Counted from the first letter of the stretch, positions 1 through 8,507 are shown. The stretch is 64,000 nt of DNA from CAZTZL01 sp964537715 (GCA_964537715.1 CAZIAH010000001.1:1-64000); one strand, 5' to 3'. Translations and numbers: made by a program. The notes: generated from the letters alone by a model not told the origin.

Positions 1-246
1 TATTTGAAAAAAAGTTCATTTTTTACAAAGTTACTTTATTTGTGAGTCAATCCGGCTCCCTGGAAGATTTATTCAATCTCCAAAATTTGGTGGATTTTCG
101 CAAATCATCTTGTTATATTTTATAAATCATCTGCATCTTCTGTGCTGCAACTGAATTCTGATTGATCTCACACTCGATCTCAATCGAAACCGGGAAATTT
201 TTTTTAAAACATTCTGACTTCAATAATAATCAATGAGGAGATTGCA

Positions 247-1206
247 ATGAAGATTACAAAATACTTTATCTGCTTAATCGTTTTCTCTTTTTCCAACATC
301 CTGTTCAGTCAAACCGCTCCGGCAAAGAAAATAGCCATATTGCCATTTAACTCCATTGGCGTGGATGAAATCTCTGTACAAACCGCCGAATCGATATTAC
401 GACTTGAAATCGGCCGGTTGAGCACAATGGATATTGTTTCGGAGAAACGAACCGTCCAAACTCTCGGTAACGATACCTGTGTTGATTTGAACTGTGCTGT
501 TGAAATCGGCAGGAAACTGGATGCCGATCAAGTGGTCATTTGCATCCTTGCTAAACTTGGCGAGAAAATTATCGTGCAATTTTCACTCGTGAATGTCCCG
601 ACACGAGAAATGGTCATCGATGATAGAATAACGGCTTCTTATGTCGAGGATCTGGATGCCGTGATGAAACGCATCGCAACAAGTATCGTGAAAAATGAAC
701 CTGTTGAAAAAACAGCAGAACTGGGTATGATTACGGAACAGGAAACAGAAACTCCTCGTCGCCGCGGTGCAAGGAGGATGACGGGTTTTTCGTTTGGCTA
801 TTTGTATCCACAAAAGGGGTATGATGATGCCGACCGTTCATTTACGATGGACTTTCGCACCGGCGCCGAAATTCAAGACTTTGATCTTGGAATGCAAGTG
901 TTTTTACGAAAAGGCTTCGGCGTAAACATTTATACCTCCTATCTCTTCAGCAAAAAAGACGTCTGCCCGTATTTGGGAGGCGCATTTGGTTTTCATTGGG
1001 TCTCTCACAGCCATTCCTATGTTTATTATGATTATTATTACCAAGAGGAAGAGAAAAAAGGAGATGGATTCGAAATCAACATTAATTCCGGCTTGAGATT
1101 ATTCCACACTTATAATCTTCAATTGTTAATCAACCTGGGATATTCATTTACGTTTAATGATTACAGTGATCAAGGTATTGTATTTACAATTGGATTGTTA
1201 AGATAA
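247..1206 (+). CDS. Exported protein: TolB/CsgG-like N-terminal domain plus C-terminal beta-barrel
   Basis: The start follows a good ribosome binding site (GAGGAG, then 7 nt, then ATG). Residues 1-21 form a signal peptide ending near LFSQ. Residues about 28-150 have the alternating beta/alpha pattern of the CsgG/FlgO/LpoB-like fold: KIAILPF strand, a SEKR segment, then a strand reading DADQVVICILAKLG. These domains are usually periplasmic or lipid-anchored outer-membrane accessory proteins. A basic linker (RRRGARR, about 171-177) leads to a glycine- and aromatic-rich segment of alternating strands ending in IVFTIGLLR, which looks like a small outer-membrane barrel. There is no lipobox cysteine. 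The gene stands alone on the + strand, 71 nt before the NACHT gene. The fold assignment is by eye and the function is unknown. Nothing recognisable was seen in positions 1-246 upstream. Confidence 0.75.
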   Translation: MKITKYFICLIVFSFSNILFSQTAPAKKIAILPFNSIGVDEISVQTAESILRLEIGRLSTMDIVSEKRTVQTLGNDTCVDLNCAVEIGRKLDADQVVICILAKLGEKIIVQFSLVNVPTREMVIDDRITASYVEDLDAVMKRIATSIVKNEPVEKTAELGMITEQETETPRRRGARRMTGFSFGYLYPQKGYDDADRSFTMDFRTGAEIQDFDLGMQVFLRKGFGVNIYTSYLFSKKDVCPYLGGAFGFHWVSHSHSYVYYDYYYQEEEKKGDGFEININSGLRLFHTYNLQLLINLGYSFTFNDYSDQGIVFTIGLLR

Positions 1207-1277
1207 TGCAAGAAAATTTCTTCTTATTGTCAGTATTTTCTTGAGGGTGAAGAATACCTTTAAGGGCAGGAAATGCT

Positions 1278-3590
1278 ATGACGACAAAAAAACGAACTAA
1301 GAAGTCAGCAGCCACCCAAACGGTCAAAGGCAAAAGAGCGGTACAGAAAGGAAAGAAGTTTGAAGACAGTGTGGCTGAGCTGTATCGCCTTCTCGGTGCC
1401 GATATTGTCCAAAATATCGAAGTATGCCAAAAAAAGGTTGATATACTTGCAACTTTCAAACTGCCAGGCAGCACCACACCGCATCGAGTCATAGTTGAGT
1501 GCAAGGCGGAAAAGACTGCAACTGCCCAGAACCAAAGAGTTATGCAATTTACAGGCTTACTTGAACTTGCCCGAAAAGCAGGAGAAGCAGATTCAGCTGA
1601 AATAGTCACTCAGGTAGCATGGAGTGACCAAGCGAAAGGTTTTGCCCATGCCAGTAACATCTCACTGCTAACATTCGAACAAAAGGTCTCACAGTTAATC
1701 GATTTTTCGTCCTACTTGGAGAAGGTAATTAAAGAATATGAAGAGGGTATCTCTGGTAAGGAATCTGAACCAGCATTATCACAATACTACGTTGCACCTT
1801 CTGCCAAGCAAACAGCAGAAAAGGACTCCAAGACTATTCAAGATCTGAACCAATATATTGCCGAATGGCTTGATACGACACAAAACCAACAATTAGCAAT
1901 TCTCGGTGAGTACGGCACCGGAAAAACCTGTTTTTGTATTAAACTAACGCACGACTTAGCCTCTTTATATCTCTCAAATCCTGGACATACACGTATACCA
2001 CTCCTTTTCAATCTGAGGGATTTTACCAAAACTCTCAGTATAGAATCTCTCATCACTTCCTTTTTGGACTGTGTCTGCAGTGTTCCAAATCCACGTTTCC
2101 AGCTATTTAAAACAATGAACGATGCTGGTGTATTCTTGCTTATTTTTGACGGTTTTGATGAAATGGCCGTGAGGGTAGATGCAGACACGCTTGAAATAAA
2201 TTTACGTGAGATTGAAAAGTTAGCATGTTCCCCAAAGACACGAGTAATACTAACAAGTAGAACGGAATATTTCGTCAGTGCAGAAGAACAGGCTCGAGTA
2301 CTACAACCGCGAGGCCAGATATTGTCTACCCGCGATATCGAGTACCAACCCGTTACAATCCAACCTTGGAATGACAGTAAAGTTGATCTCTTTCTTCAAA
2401 GGCGAGTTCCCCTTATCCCAGACGTCAAAGAAAACTGGACGTTCTACCGTGACAAACTAAAAAGTATACCTGGTCTGTCGGACCTTTCGCGACGCCCAGT
2501 TCTCCTTGAAATGATCGTCAGAACTCTTCCACAATTGATAGCTTCTGGTGAACGGATCAACAGGCCAAATCTGTATTACACATATCTCATTGGTGAACTT
2601 AAGCGACAGAAAATTGTCAAACAGAGAATACTACTTATGCCCGAGGCCACACGATTAACCGTATTGCAGGAGCTCGCAGCCAAGTTCTATCAACAGGATG
2701 TACCATCTATTACGTTTTCGGAGGCGCTCGGACAGATCGAGCAATCGGTGCATCCTCCACGAAGCGAGCTGGAAGCTCATGCTCGAGATTTTCTCAACTG
2801 CTCCTTTCTTATACGAGATGGAGACAATTTCCGATTTTCACATAGGTCAATTATGGAATACCTCGTAGCTAGCGCACTCTTCGATGAAGTTGTATCCAAT
2901 ACGCCATACATATTTGGAAAAGTAAGACTCGACGTGGTGGTAGCTGGTTTTCTCACTGAGATGAAACCGAATAAGGATACTTTATTTGCATGGATCAATA
3001 ATACCAAATTAGCCCCACAAGATTGCCCACCATATATTGGGGGTAACGCCATCACAGTACTCTGTATGGAAAACAATAACATCCTAATCGACAGAGATCT
3101 GTCACGTGCAAATCTTACAGGTGCTCGTTTCTTTGCTGCTGATCTTACTCGTACAAAACTAAGTAACTGTATTCTTCAAAATGTCGATCTCAGAGATGCA
3201 CAATTTGAGGAAGAAGAACTTCGAAAGGCGAAGATCAATGATGCTTTTTTCAGTTTTTTCTTGTACCTAAAATTTAGTAGTAATAGAAAAAAGCAAAAAG
3301 TAAAGGTTAATAATATCTTGCATAACTTGTCAAATTTTCTTGATATCTCCACGACTAAAATAAAATTGCTCGGATTTAGAAACTATTCCGATAGAAGTAA
3401 TCAAATATTAATTATGGATATTTTTCTTAGTAATCTTGACATTCTAAAAGAAAGCAGAGAAAAATTCGCATTGAAATTTCCTAATCAATCGATAGCGGTT
3501 TTTTCTTCAGTGTTCAGGAAATTATCTAAACAATTGCCCAAAGATTATAAAGATATGATTATAAATTATCAATACCGTCTTCTGTTTTAA
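1278..3590 (+). CDS. Mrr-like nuclease - NACHT NTPase - pentapeptide repeat protein (NLR-like defence candidate)
   Basis: Domains in order. Residues about 20-150 are a PD-(D/E)xK nuclease-like domain of the Mrr/restriction endonuclease type: helix KKFEDSVAELYRLLGA, catalytic-type D55 in VDIL, and E74-x-K76 in VIVECKAE. Residues about 200-335 are a NACHT/STAND NTPase: Walker A GEYGTGKT (210-217), Walker B LLIFDGFDE (288-295) and a sensor-like ILTSRTEYF (324-332). The conserved downstream helical segment includes FSHRSIMEYLVA (520-531), as in NACHT winged-helix regions. Residues about 607-652 are pentapeptide repeats (DLSRANLTGARFFAADL and so on). Residues about 655-770 form an AT-rich, lysine-rich tail I do not recognise. 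Proteins of this build are STAND sensors. Bacterial NACHT proteins are established anti-phage factors, so the natural inference is abortive-type DNA degradation after sensing. No partner genes are visible and a family-A repeat follows the stop by 6 nt. Domain calls are confident; the defence role is inferred. Confidence 0.85.
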   Translation: MTTKKRTKKSAATQTVKGKRAVQKGKKFEDSVAELYRLLGADIVQNIEVCQKKVDILATFKLPGSTTPHRVIVECKAEKTATAQNQRVMQFTGLLELARKAGEADSAEIVTQVAWSDQAKGFAHASNISLLTFEQKVSQLIDFSSYLEKVIKEYEEGISGKESEPALSQYYVAPSAKQTAEKDSKTIQDLNQYIAEWLDTTQNQQLAILGEYGTGKTCFCIKLTHDLASLYLSNPGHTRIPLLFNLRDFTKTLSIESLITSFLDCVCSVPNPRFQLFKTMNDAGVFLLIFDGFDEMAVRVDADTLEINLREIEKLACSPKTRVILTSRTEYFVSAEEQARVLQPRGQILSTRDIEYQPVTIQPWNDSKVDLFLQRRVPLIPDVKENWTFYRDKLKSIPGLSDLSRRPVLLEMIVRTLPQLIASGERINRPNLYYTYLIGELKRQKIVKQRILLMPEATRLTVLQELAAKFYQQDVPSITFSEALGQIEQSVHPPRSELEAHARDFLNCSFLIRDGDNFRFSHRSIMEYLVASALFDEVVSNTPYIFGKVRLDVVVAGFLTEMKPNKDTLFAWINNTKLAPQDCPPYIGGNAITVLCMENNNILIDRDLSRANLTGARFFAADLTRTKLSNCILQNVDLRDAQFEEEELRKAKINDAFFSFFLYLKFSSNRKKQKVKVNNILHNLSNFLDISTTKIKLLGFRNYSDRSNQILIMDIFLSNLDILKESREKFALKFPNQSIAVFSSVFRKLSKQLPKDYKDMIINYQYRLLF

Positions 3591-3596
3591 AATTTC

Positions 3597-3645
3597 AGAT
3601 CGCCCAGGATATCCATTCTGGGTGTGCTAAAGGCCAGGGCGATCT
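3597..3645 (+). repeat. Family A palindromic repeat, copy A1
   Basis: 49 bp with nested inverted repeats. The outer arms are AGATCGCCC and GGGCGATCT (perfect, 9 bp). Inside is a second hairpin, here CCCAGGAT-ATCC-ATTCTGGG (one G-T type mismatch). It fills the spacer between the NACHT gene and the isochorismatase-like gene. No T-run follows, so it is not a classical intrinsic terminator. It resembles REP-type elements. Confidence 0.85.
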
Positions 3646-3686
3646 AATTATTATACAAACTAATCAGGTTTACATAGGAGGTCTAG

Positions 3687-4352
3687 GTGAAACGTATTCT
3701 GATTAAAATCTCAATAGGGATCGGTATTATTTTAGTTATTTCATTTATCTATGTAATACTTAGTTATATGCAATTCTCTTCTATCTCAAAAGGAGAACCT
3801 ATTCCCGAATATACAAATGAAAAATCGGCTCTGCTTGTAATCGACATTCAGGAAGGAACAACGGGCAGCGCTTCGATGTCAGAAGGACTTAAACAACAGG
3901 CAATCCCTTTAATTCATACTGTAAACCGGATCATACAGAAAGCCGATTCTCTTCAAATACTCATTGCCTATGTTTACCATGAAAATACCCATTGGCTGCT
4001 TAACGTGATCACCAACGGTGTCATGGCCAAAGCTGCTCCAGGAACTGCAATCGACAGTCGAATATTAATTGTCACTGAAAATAGTTTTCCAAAAAACAAA
4101 ATGGATGCTTTCTCTAATTCAAGTTTGGATTCATTCTTCCGAAAACATAAGGTAAGTCATTTGTATATGACAGGTTTGTCTGCTGCCCAATGTGTTGATC
4201 GAACATCTCGGGCTGCTCTAAAACGAGGTTATCATGTCACTGTGATTCGGGATGCTGTCATTGCTGAAACAGGTGCCCAAAAAGAAGAAATGCTTAAAAA
4301 ATATAAAAAAATTGGCATTGAGCTTGTTGCTTCTGAAAATTTACGGGAGTAG
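3687..4352 (+). CDS. Membrane-anchored isochorismatase-like cysteine hydrolase
   Basis: GTG start, preceded by a strong AGGAGGT at 3676-3682. One N-terminal transmembrane segment (about 3-28) is followed by an isochorismatase-family domain. The usual Asp-Lys-Cys catalytic set is visible: D53 in ALLVIDIQEG, K136 or K138 in FPKNKMDAF, and C169 in MTGLSAAQCVDRTSRAAL. Family members cleave small amide, vinyl-ether or imide substrates; this sequence gives no substrate clue. The total length of 221 aa is about 35 residues longer than soluble relatives because of the anchor, which probably holds the catalytic domain on the outer face of the inner membrane. The gene stands alone between two family-A palindromes, so cotranscription with its neighbours is not obvious. 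Confidence 0.85.
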   Translation: MKRILIKISIGIGIILVISFIYVILSYMQFSSISKGEPIPEYTNEKSALLVIDIQEGTTGSASMSEGLKQQAIPLIHTVNRIIQKADSLQILIAYVYHENTHWLLNVITNGVMAKAAPGTAIDSRILIVTENSFPKNKMDAFSNSSLDSFFRKHKVSHLYMTGLSAAQCVDRTSRAALKRGYHVTVIRDAVIAETGAQKEEMLKKYKKIGIELVASENLRE

Positions 4353-4381
4353 ACAGATTAAAAATTATTATGATCTCTTAT

Positions 4382-4430
4382 AGATCGCCCGGGATACCCA
4401 TCCTGGGCGTGATAAAAGCAAGGACGATCT
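4382..4430 (+). repeat. Family A palindromic repeat, copy A2
   Basis: 49 bp. The left arm is AGATCGCCC and the right arm AGGACGATCT (one mismatch to the outer palindrome). The inner hairpin CCCGGGAT-ACCC-ATCCTGGG has one mismatch. It occupies the spacer between the isochorismatase-like gene and the next small membrane protein. Same orientation as A1. Confidence 0.85.
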
Positions 4431-4457
4431 AAAAAATCACGTTATTATGGAGGTAAA

Positions 4458-4754
4458 ATGAAGATAGGATTAATTGGTGGGATAGCAGGATGTGTTCTTG
4501 GCTTGATGGGCGGGATTGTTGGAACCTATTTTAGCATTAAAAATACAAATGGGCCTCGTGAGAAAGCCTTCATGATAAAGGCAAGCATGATCGGTTGGGC
4601 TGGAATATTAGTGTTTTTGGCGCTGATGTTCCTTCTTCCCAATCCCTACAGGTTCCTTTTATGGATACCCTATGGAATCATTTTACCGATAGCAATTATC
4701 AGAGGCAACAAAATACAAGCTAAAATCCGGCAAGAAGAATCAAATAAAAAATAA
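4458..4754 (+). CDS. Small integral membrane protein
   Basis: 98 aa with three predicted membrane segments: about 4-27 (glycine-rich), 40-60 and 66-84. A basic C-terminus (KIRQEESNKK) would lie in the cytoplasm. GGAGG precedes the ATG with good spacing. I recognise no family. It lies 27 nt after repeat A2 and 70 nt before the next gene, the only spacer in this stretch without a family-A repeat, so it may be cotranscribed with the aspartyl-protease-like gene. Composition and ribosome binding site support a real gene; the function is unknown. Confidence 0.6.
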   Translation: MKIGLIGGIAGCVLGLMGGIVGTYFSIKNTNGPREKAFMIKASMIGWAGILVFLALMFLLPNPYRFLLWIPYGIILPIAIIRGNKIQAKIRQEESNKK

Positions 4755-4824
4755 ACCGTATAATATAACAAGACGTTCCAGATGGACAATCAGGCCTGAG
4801 CATAATTATATCAAGGAATTTAAA

Positions 4825-5802
4825 ATGAAAATCAAAATACTAAATTTGATTATTGTCGTTCTAATCATTGGAATGACACTTCATGCGCAAAATTCAGGTG
4901 ATCCAGACACATTGTTAACTACTGGACCTGGCAGTTATGAAATCTTAACAGATGAAAATGATACTATAAAAATACCGTTTAAAATGCACAACAGAAAACC
5001 ACTCATGGAATTGGAGATAAACGGGAAAAAAGCAGCATTGATGATTGATAACGGCATTCTGTGGGATCAGATTTGGCTGTTTGGTTCACCCCTTGTAAAA
5101 GAACTCAACCTAAAACCTATAAAAGAAGATTCAATGGCCGGCACCGGCACTGAAGATCCAACTGGTTTGTATTCTTCAAAGAATCTGAAATTAGCCTTTA
5201 AGGATATTATCTTTTATGAACAGCCCGTGCTGATCTCACCTCCTTCTGCGGGTTATGCACGAATGTTTCCTGGTGCTGACGGTCAACTGTGTAACACCTT
5301 TTTTAAACATTTTATTGTCGAGTTTGACTTTATACAAAATGAAATAATACTGCATAAGCCTGAAAAATTTGATTATCAAGGAAAAGGATCTGTCCTGGAT
5401 ATGCAAATAACGGAAACAGGCACCTATTCTGTTCCCTTTCAAATTACGATGAAAAACGGCAAGGTATATAAAGACAGAGCAGATATTGACCTGGGGGGGA
5501 TCTATCCCTTCAAAGTTGCATTAAATACCGATCTTGCAATACAACCTCCCTCGAATGCACAAAAACGTCCTTTTTTTGGAGGAACGGAATATATTGCAAA
5601 AATAGAGAATATGACAATCGAAGATTACACATTTGAAGAACCCACCGTTGTTTTCGGAGACGAGAAAACTTCCAGAATACATCCTAAAAATCTTGGAGTG
5701 ATCGGCTTACCGCTGTTTATGAAATTCAACATTGTTTTTGACTATTTTAATGGTAAAATTTATATTGAACCAAATGAGGATTTTAATAAACCATTTAAAT
5801 AG
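4825..5802 (+). CDS. Exported retropepsin-like aspartyl protease fold protein
   Basis: A signal peptide covers residues 1-22 (ending TLHAQ). Residues about 58-320 have the retropepsin/pepsin-like pattern: a strand MELEINGKKAALMIDNG, where D75-N76-G77 stands where the catalytic D-T/S-G is expected, a later ADIDLGG that could be the second lobe's equivalent, and a closing GVIGLPLFMKFNIVFDYFNGKIYIE, the usual final strands of this family in Bacteroidota-type genomes. DNG in place of DTG makes full peptidase activity uncertain, although some homologues carry such variants. It probably acts in the periplasm. It is followed by family-A repeat A3. Fold confidence is moderate and activity is unresolved. 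Confidence 0.65.
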   Translation: MKIKILNLIIVVLIIGMTLHAQNSGDPDTLLTTGPGSYEILTDENDTIKIPFKMHNRKPLMELEINGKKAALMIDNGILWDQIWLFGSPLVKELNLKPIKEDSMAGTGTEDPTGLYSSKNLKLAFKDIIFYEQPVLISPPSAGYARMFPGADGQLCNTFFKHFIVEFDFIQNEIILHKPEKFDYQGKGSVLDMQITETGTYSVPFQITMKNGKVYKDRADIDLGGIYPFKVALNTDLAIQPPSNAQKRPFFGGTEYIAKIENMTIEDYTFEEPTVVFGDEKTSRIHPKNLGVIGLPLFMKFNIVFDYFNGKIYIEPNEDFNKPFK

Positions 5803-5861
5803 AAAATAACACCTTGTATTTTTATCTTTAAATATTTTGATTAATTAAAAACACCGGGATC

Positions 5862-5910
5862 AGATCGCCCAGGATATCCATCCTGGGCGTGATAACAGCC
5901 AGGGCAATCA
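5862..5910 (+). repeat. Family A palindromic repeat, copy A3
   Basis: 49 bp. Left arm AGATCGCCC; right arm GGGCAATCA (two differences from a perfect arm). The inner hairpin CCCAGGAT-ATCC-ATCCTGGG is perfect. It lies in the spacer before the outer-membrane barrel gene. Confidence 0.85.
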
Positions 5911-5949
5911 AATCATTTTCAATATATTTCAAAACGCGAGGATACCCAA

Positions 5950-7176
5950 ATGACAAAATCAATGAAAAGATTTTTCATGCTGATTCCTGGACTGCTCTTA
6001 TTCCTGTCCAATATTCAAACCGCACATTCACAAATCGATCAGGATCTCATCGAAAGTGTGGTTAAAAAATTCTCAATCGATGTGGGTCTCAAGGGATACA
6101 TCCAGGCATTTCTGCCTGAGGATTTTGAACATAAACGCGAGGATACTTTTTTCTACACACTTCACGTGCAGGGCATTACGCCGGGTAACGTCAAAATCCG
6201 CTGGTCCCATCTCGATGCTCATTATGGTTACTGGAATTATCATAATAATTATAATACGGACCGGCTGGATAAAATTTCCCTGTCGCTCGAAAGAGAACTG
6301 CCGTTTTTCAATCATCCCGGTATGAAAATCCAATCCGGCTACATCGATGATTTTACTTACGCACAAGGCCTGACTCTAAGTTCACATTACACATTCGGAC
6401 ACATGCTGGATTTAAAATGGAACCGTATTCTTCTTTCTGTTGCTTACCTGAATACCAGCATTGGAAATGATGACTATGCATTGATGCAGCTGCAGTTTGT
6501 TGAAAAATATGGTATTGATATCATTGTCACTAAAGACGAAAATGAAAAATTGCAATTCATTCCAGGCATCGAACTATCGATTCCGCTGTTTCGACCCGGT
6601 ATCCAACTCATCGGTGAATTCAGGGATAACCTCATATCTAACAAACAGAGAGAAGAGTGGGCCGATCTTTCTTTTGCGGATAAACTTGCCTTTCTCTACG
6701 GATTGCAGGTTCATCTTGGTGATCCGGCAAAAAATAATATCAAGATGAGAATAACGTACCGAGTTTATGGTGAGCATTTCAACGATCCGTATGTAGATTA
6801 TGGGTACAATACATTTCAAGACAGATTCCCGGAAGTGATGCACACGCGCTATGACAACTGGAAGCACTATCTTCATTATGCAGGGAAATCCGAGGGTTTG
6901 TCCGGTTCTTTGATTTTTGACCAGTATTTTCTTGGAAAATTCTGTCTGCACTGCGATGTCGAATGGGTGAAAATAAACTGGAAGACTTCAGACAAAAACG
7001 AAGAAAAAACATTTTTTGACTGCGCGTTGAAATATTTGTACGATGACAAAATCAGTATCTCTCTGGGTCTGACCAATAAATTCATTCTTGGAGGATACGA
7101 TCCGCTATACCTTTTTGATGGCTGCTATCCGGAATACTATAAAACACCCTTGTTTATACAGACCGGATCGGCCTAA
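5950..7176 (+). CDS. Outer-membrane beta-barrel protein, probably frameshifted near its 3' end
   Basis: A signal peptide (about 1-27, ending AHSQ) is followed by roughly 380 residues of alternating polar/hydrophobic strands with many aromatics, typical of an outer-membrane barrel. I recognise no specific family. The annotated frame ends in LFIQTGSA, an unusual barrel C-terminus. Reading one base back from the T-run at 7153-7155 continues as LFYTDRIGLRGKIEFEF and stops at 7200-7202, giving an amphipathic last strand with a terminal Phe, exactly what barrel assembly machinery expects. I therefore think a single T has been lost (mutation or assembly error) and the original gene ran to 7202. It has its own ribosome binding site and lies between repeats A3 and the long direct repeat. 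Confidence 0.7.
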   Translation: MTKSMKRFFMLIPGLLLFLSNIQTAHSQIDQDLIESVVKKFSIDVGLKGYIQAFLPEDFEHKREDTFFYTLHVQGITPGNVKIRWSHLDAHYGYWNYHNNYNTDRLDKISLSLERELPFFNHPGMKIQSGYIDDFTYAQGLTLSSHYTFGHMLDLKWNRILLSVAYLNTSIGNDDYALMQLQFVEKYGIDIIVTKDENEKLQFIPGIELSIPLFRPGIQLIGEFRDNLISNKQREEWADLSFADKLAFLYGLQVHLGDPAKNNIKMRITYRVYGEHFNDPYVDYGYNTFQDRFPEVMHTRYDNWKHYLHYAGKSEGLSGSLIFDQYFLGKFCLHCDVEWVKINWKTSDKNEEKTFFDCALKYLYDDKISISLGLTNKFILGGYDPLYLFDGCYPEYYKTPLFIQTGSA

Positions 7177-7259
7177 GGGGAAAAATCGAATTTGAGTTTT
7201 AAACGTTCGTTTCAACTTTTATACAAAACCACGGGACAAGATATCGTTTGTAATTGAGA

Positions 7260-7527
7260 TTTTACAAATCATCTCCCCTATTTCCATCCCAAGTCAAATT
7301 TTTAATTTGTATTTGTCGTTCTCCATCCTTAATTTAATGAAATCCTTTTTTATACAATGTTCAATGCTAAATGTTCGATGCTCAATGATTGAGTATGTCG
7401 CATTTAGTATATAGTTGAAAAAACATTGAATGACCAATAATGAATACCGATTTACGATTTTCGAAATAGATAAAATAACGACTGTACTTCGTAAATCATA
7501 GGGAAAAATCATGCAATACGGTCACTT
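7260..7527 (+). repeat. Long direct repeat, left copy (duplicate of the GH94-1 upstream region)
   Basis: About 270 bp, closely similar to 8542-8816. Both begin with TTTTAC-x-CATCTCCCC, share GTCAAATTTT, AAAATCCTTTTTTAT and TATTTAGTATATAGTT, contain a family-B unit, and end in ATCATGCAATACGGTCACTT, the ribosome binding region and first codons of the first GH94 gene. Small indels separate the copies. The two copies bracket 7528-8541, which holds repeat A4, one gene and repeat A5. Together with A4 it fills the gene-free stretch 7203-7773. Confidence 0.85.
7427..7500 (+). repeat. Family B palindromic repeat, copy B1 (internally deleted)
   Basis: Begins TGAATGACCAATAATGAAT and continues CGATTTACGATTTTCGAAAT. 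Compared with copy B2 it lacks about 27 bp between two CGTAAATCAT words, so that ACTTCGTAAATCAT runs directly into AGGGAAAAATC. This is the pattern expected from deletion between short direct repeats. Confidence 0.75.
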
Positions 7528-7534
7528 TTTCTAG
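7511..7534 (+). pseudogene. Vestigial GH94 5' end (six codons, then stop)
   Basis: ATGCAATACGGTCACTT matches codons 1-6 of the phosphorylase that starts at 8800 (MQYGHF). It is followed by TTCTAG, so the reading is MQYGHFF-stop. The match stops within codon 6, where repeat A4 begins. It is the broken remnant of a duplicated or interrupted GH94 gene and not a functional peptide gene. Confidence 0.75.
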
Positions 7535-7711
7535 ATTGCCCTGGACATCCTTGTCTAGGGTGCTGAACAGTTGGGCTTCATAGCCCGACAATACGAAATT
7601 GAGCACTTGATGACCACAGTATCATTGAGATTAAAAACTGAACGCTGTTTCAGCTTTCGGAGCAGAAGCTCCGTAACAATACAACATGGATTGGGAAAAC
7701 CAGGGCGATCT
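7533..7711 (+). repeat. Family A palindromic repeat, copy A4, split by about 130 bp
   Basis: The left arm AGATTGCCC with inner GGACATCCTTGTCTAGGGTGC starts at 7533. The right arm GGGCGATCT ends at 7711. Intact copies are 49 bp, so about 130 extra bases lie inside. The extra segment contains two tight hairpins, GGGCT-TCAT-AGCCC (7573-7586) and CGGAGC-AGAA-GCTCCG (7658-7673). No convincing ORF lies in it. Confidence 0.65.
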
Positions 7712-7773
7712 ATGGGATAAATATTATAAAATTAATGAGTCACATTGATTCTCGAATTGATGGAATTCCTCTT

Positions 7774-8418
7774 ATGAAAAGAAAAATACTTTTTGTATTT
7801 ATTATCATATTCATTCTATTAACACTCTATTGGTCAAAGACAATACTCGACATCAATTTTTATCCAAATTTTACTCTAAGCAAGACTTTTCCATTCAAAT
7901 ATCTCAATGACGATCTTGTTCTACATCCGAAATCAGGCGAAGTTATTATTAACGAGAAATTTGAGAAATCAAATTTGCTCCAAAGAACCTGGGGTACCCT
8001 CTGGATGCGAGAATATGGAAAGGTTTTCAAGAGTTATGAATCCAATTATTTTAATAATTCTAAATGTCTGTATATCAGAAGTGAAAGTAAAAGGGATTGG
8101 GCTTATTCCACACCATTTTATCTCAAAGTTCAAAACGGCGATGTTTTTAGTTATAAAGGCACAGTAAAAGTGACTGGTAAAAATACTTTCGCCCAAATAA
8201 GTTTTGCATCGTATGATAAAGATAAAAAAGTCATTCTCTGGAATTATGGAAGGACTTTGATTCAAGAATCTGATAGTATACAAACCATTTCAAACCGTGT
8301 GATAATCACAGATGATATTTCATTTATAAAATTTCGATTGTCTGGTGTTGGTCAGGGTGAATTTCGATTTGATGATATTCAATTGATTATGGAACATTCG
8401 ATTTCCGAATTAGAGTGA
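7774..8418 (+). CDS. Membrane-anchored protein with jelly-roll (carbohydrate-binding-like) domain
   Basis: I chose the ATG at 7774 because it starts directly with a signal-anchor (MKRKILFVFIIIFILLTLYW). An in-frame ATG at 7735 adds 13 residues with no better ribosome binding site. Residues about 60-214 form a beta-sandwich-like region: the stretch from NGDVFSYKGTVKVTG to GEFRFDDIQLIMEH, with the closing FDD strand, resembles carbohydrate-binding modules of the CBM jelly-roll type. No catalytic domain is present. The gene is flanked by the 270-bp direct repeats and by two damaged family-A repeats, which suggests it arrived or was rearranged as a unit in front of the GH94 gene. The function is unknown; polysaccharide binding at the envelope is a guess. 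Confidence 0.6.
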   Translation: MKRKILFVFIIIFILLTLYWSKTILDINFYPNFTLSKTFPFKYLNDDLVLHPKSGEVIINEKFEKSNLLQRTWGTLWMREYGKVFKSYESNYFNNSKCLYIRSESKRDWAYSTPFYLKVQNGDVFSYKGTVKVTGKNTFAQISFASYDKDKKVILWNYGRTLIQESDSIQTISNRVIITDDISFIKFRLSGVGQGEFRFDDIQLIMEHSISELE

Positions 8419-8507
8419 TGGTTTGTATTAATTTATTTTATAAGGATGTGATTTACATTCATTCAAGTTGCAAGTTCTATAAAAGAGTTATGACAAAGCT
8501 GTAATTC

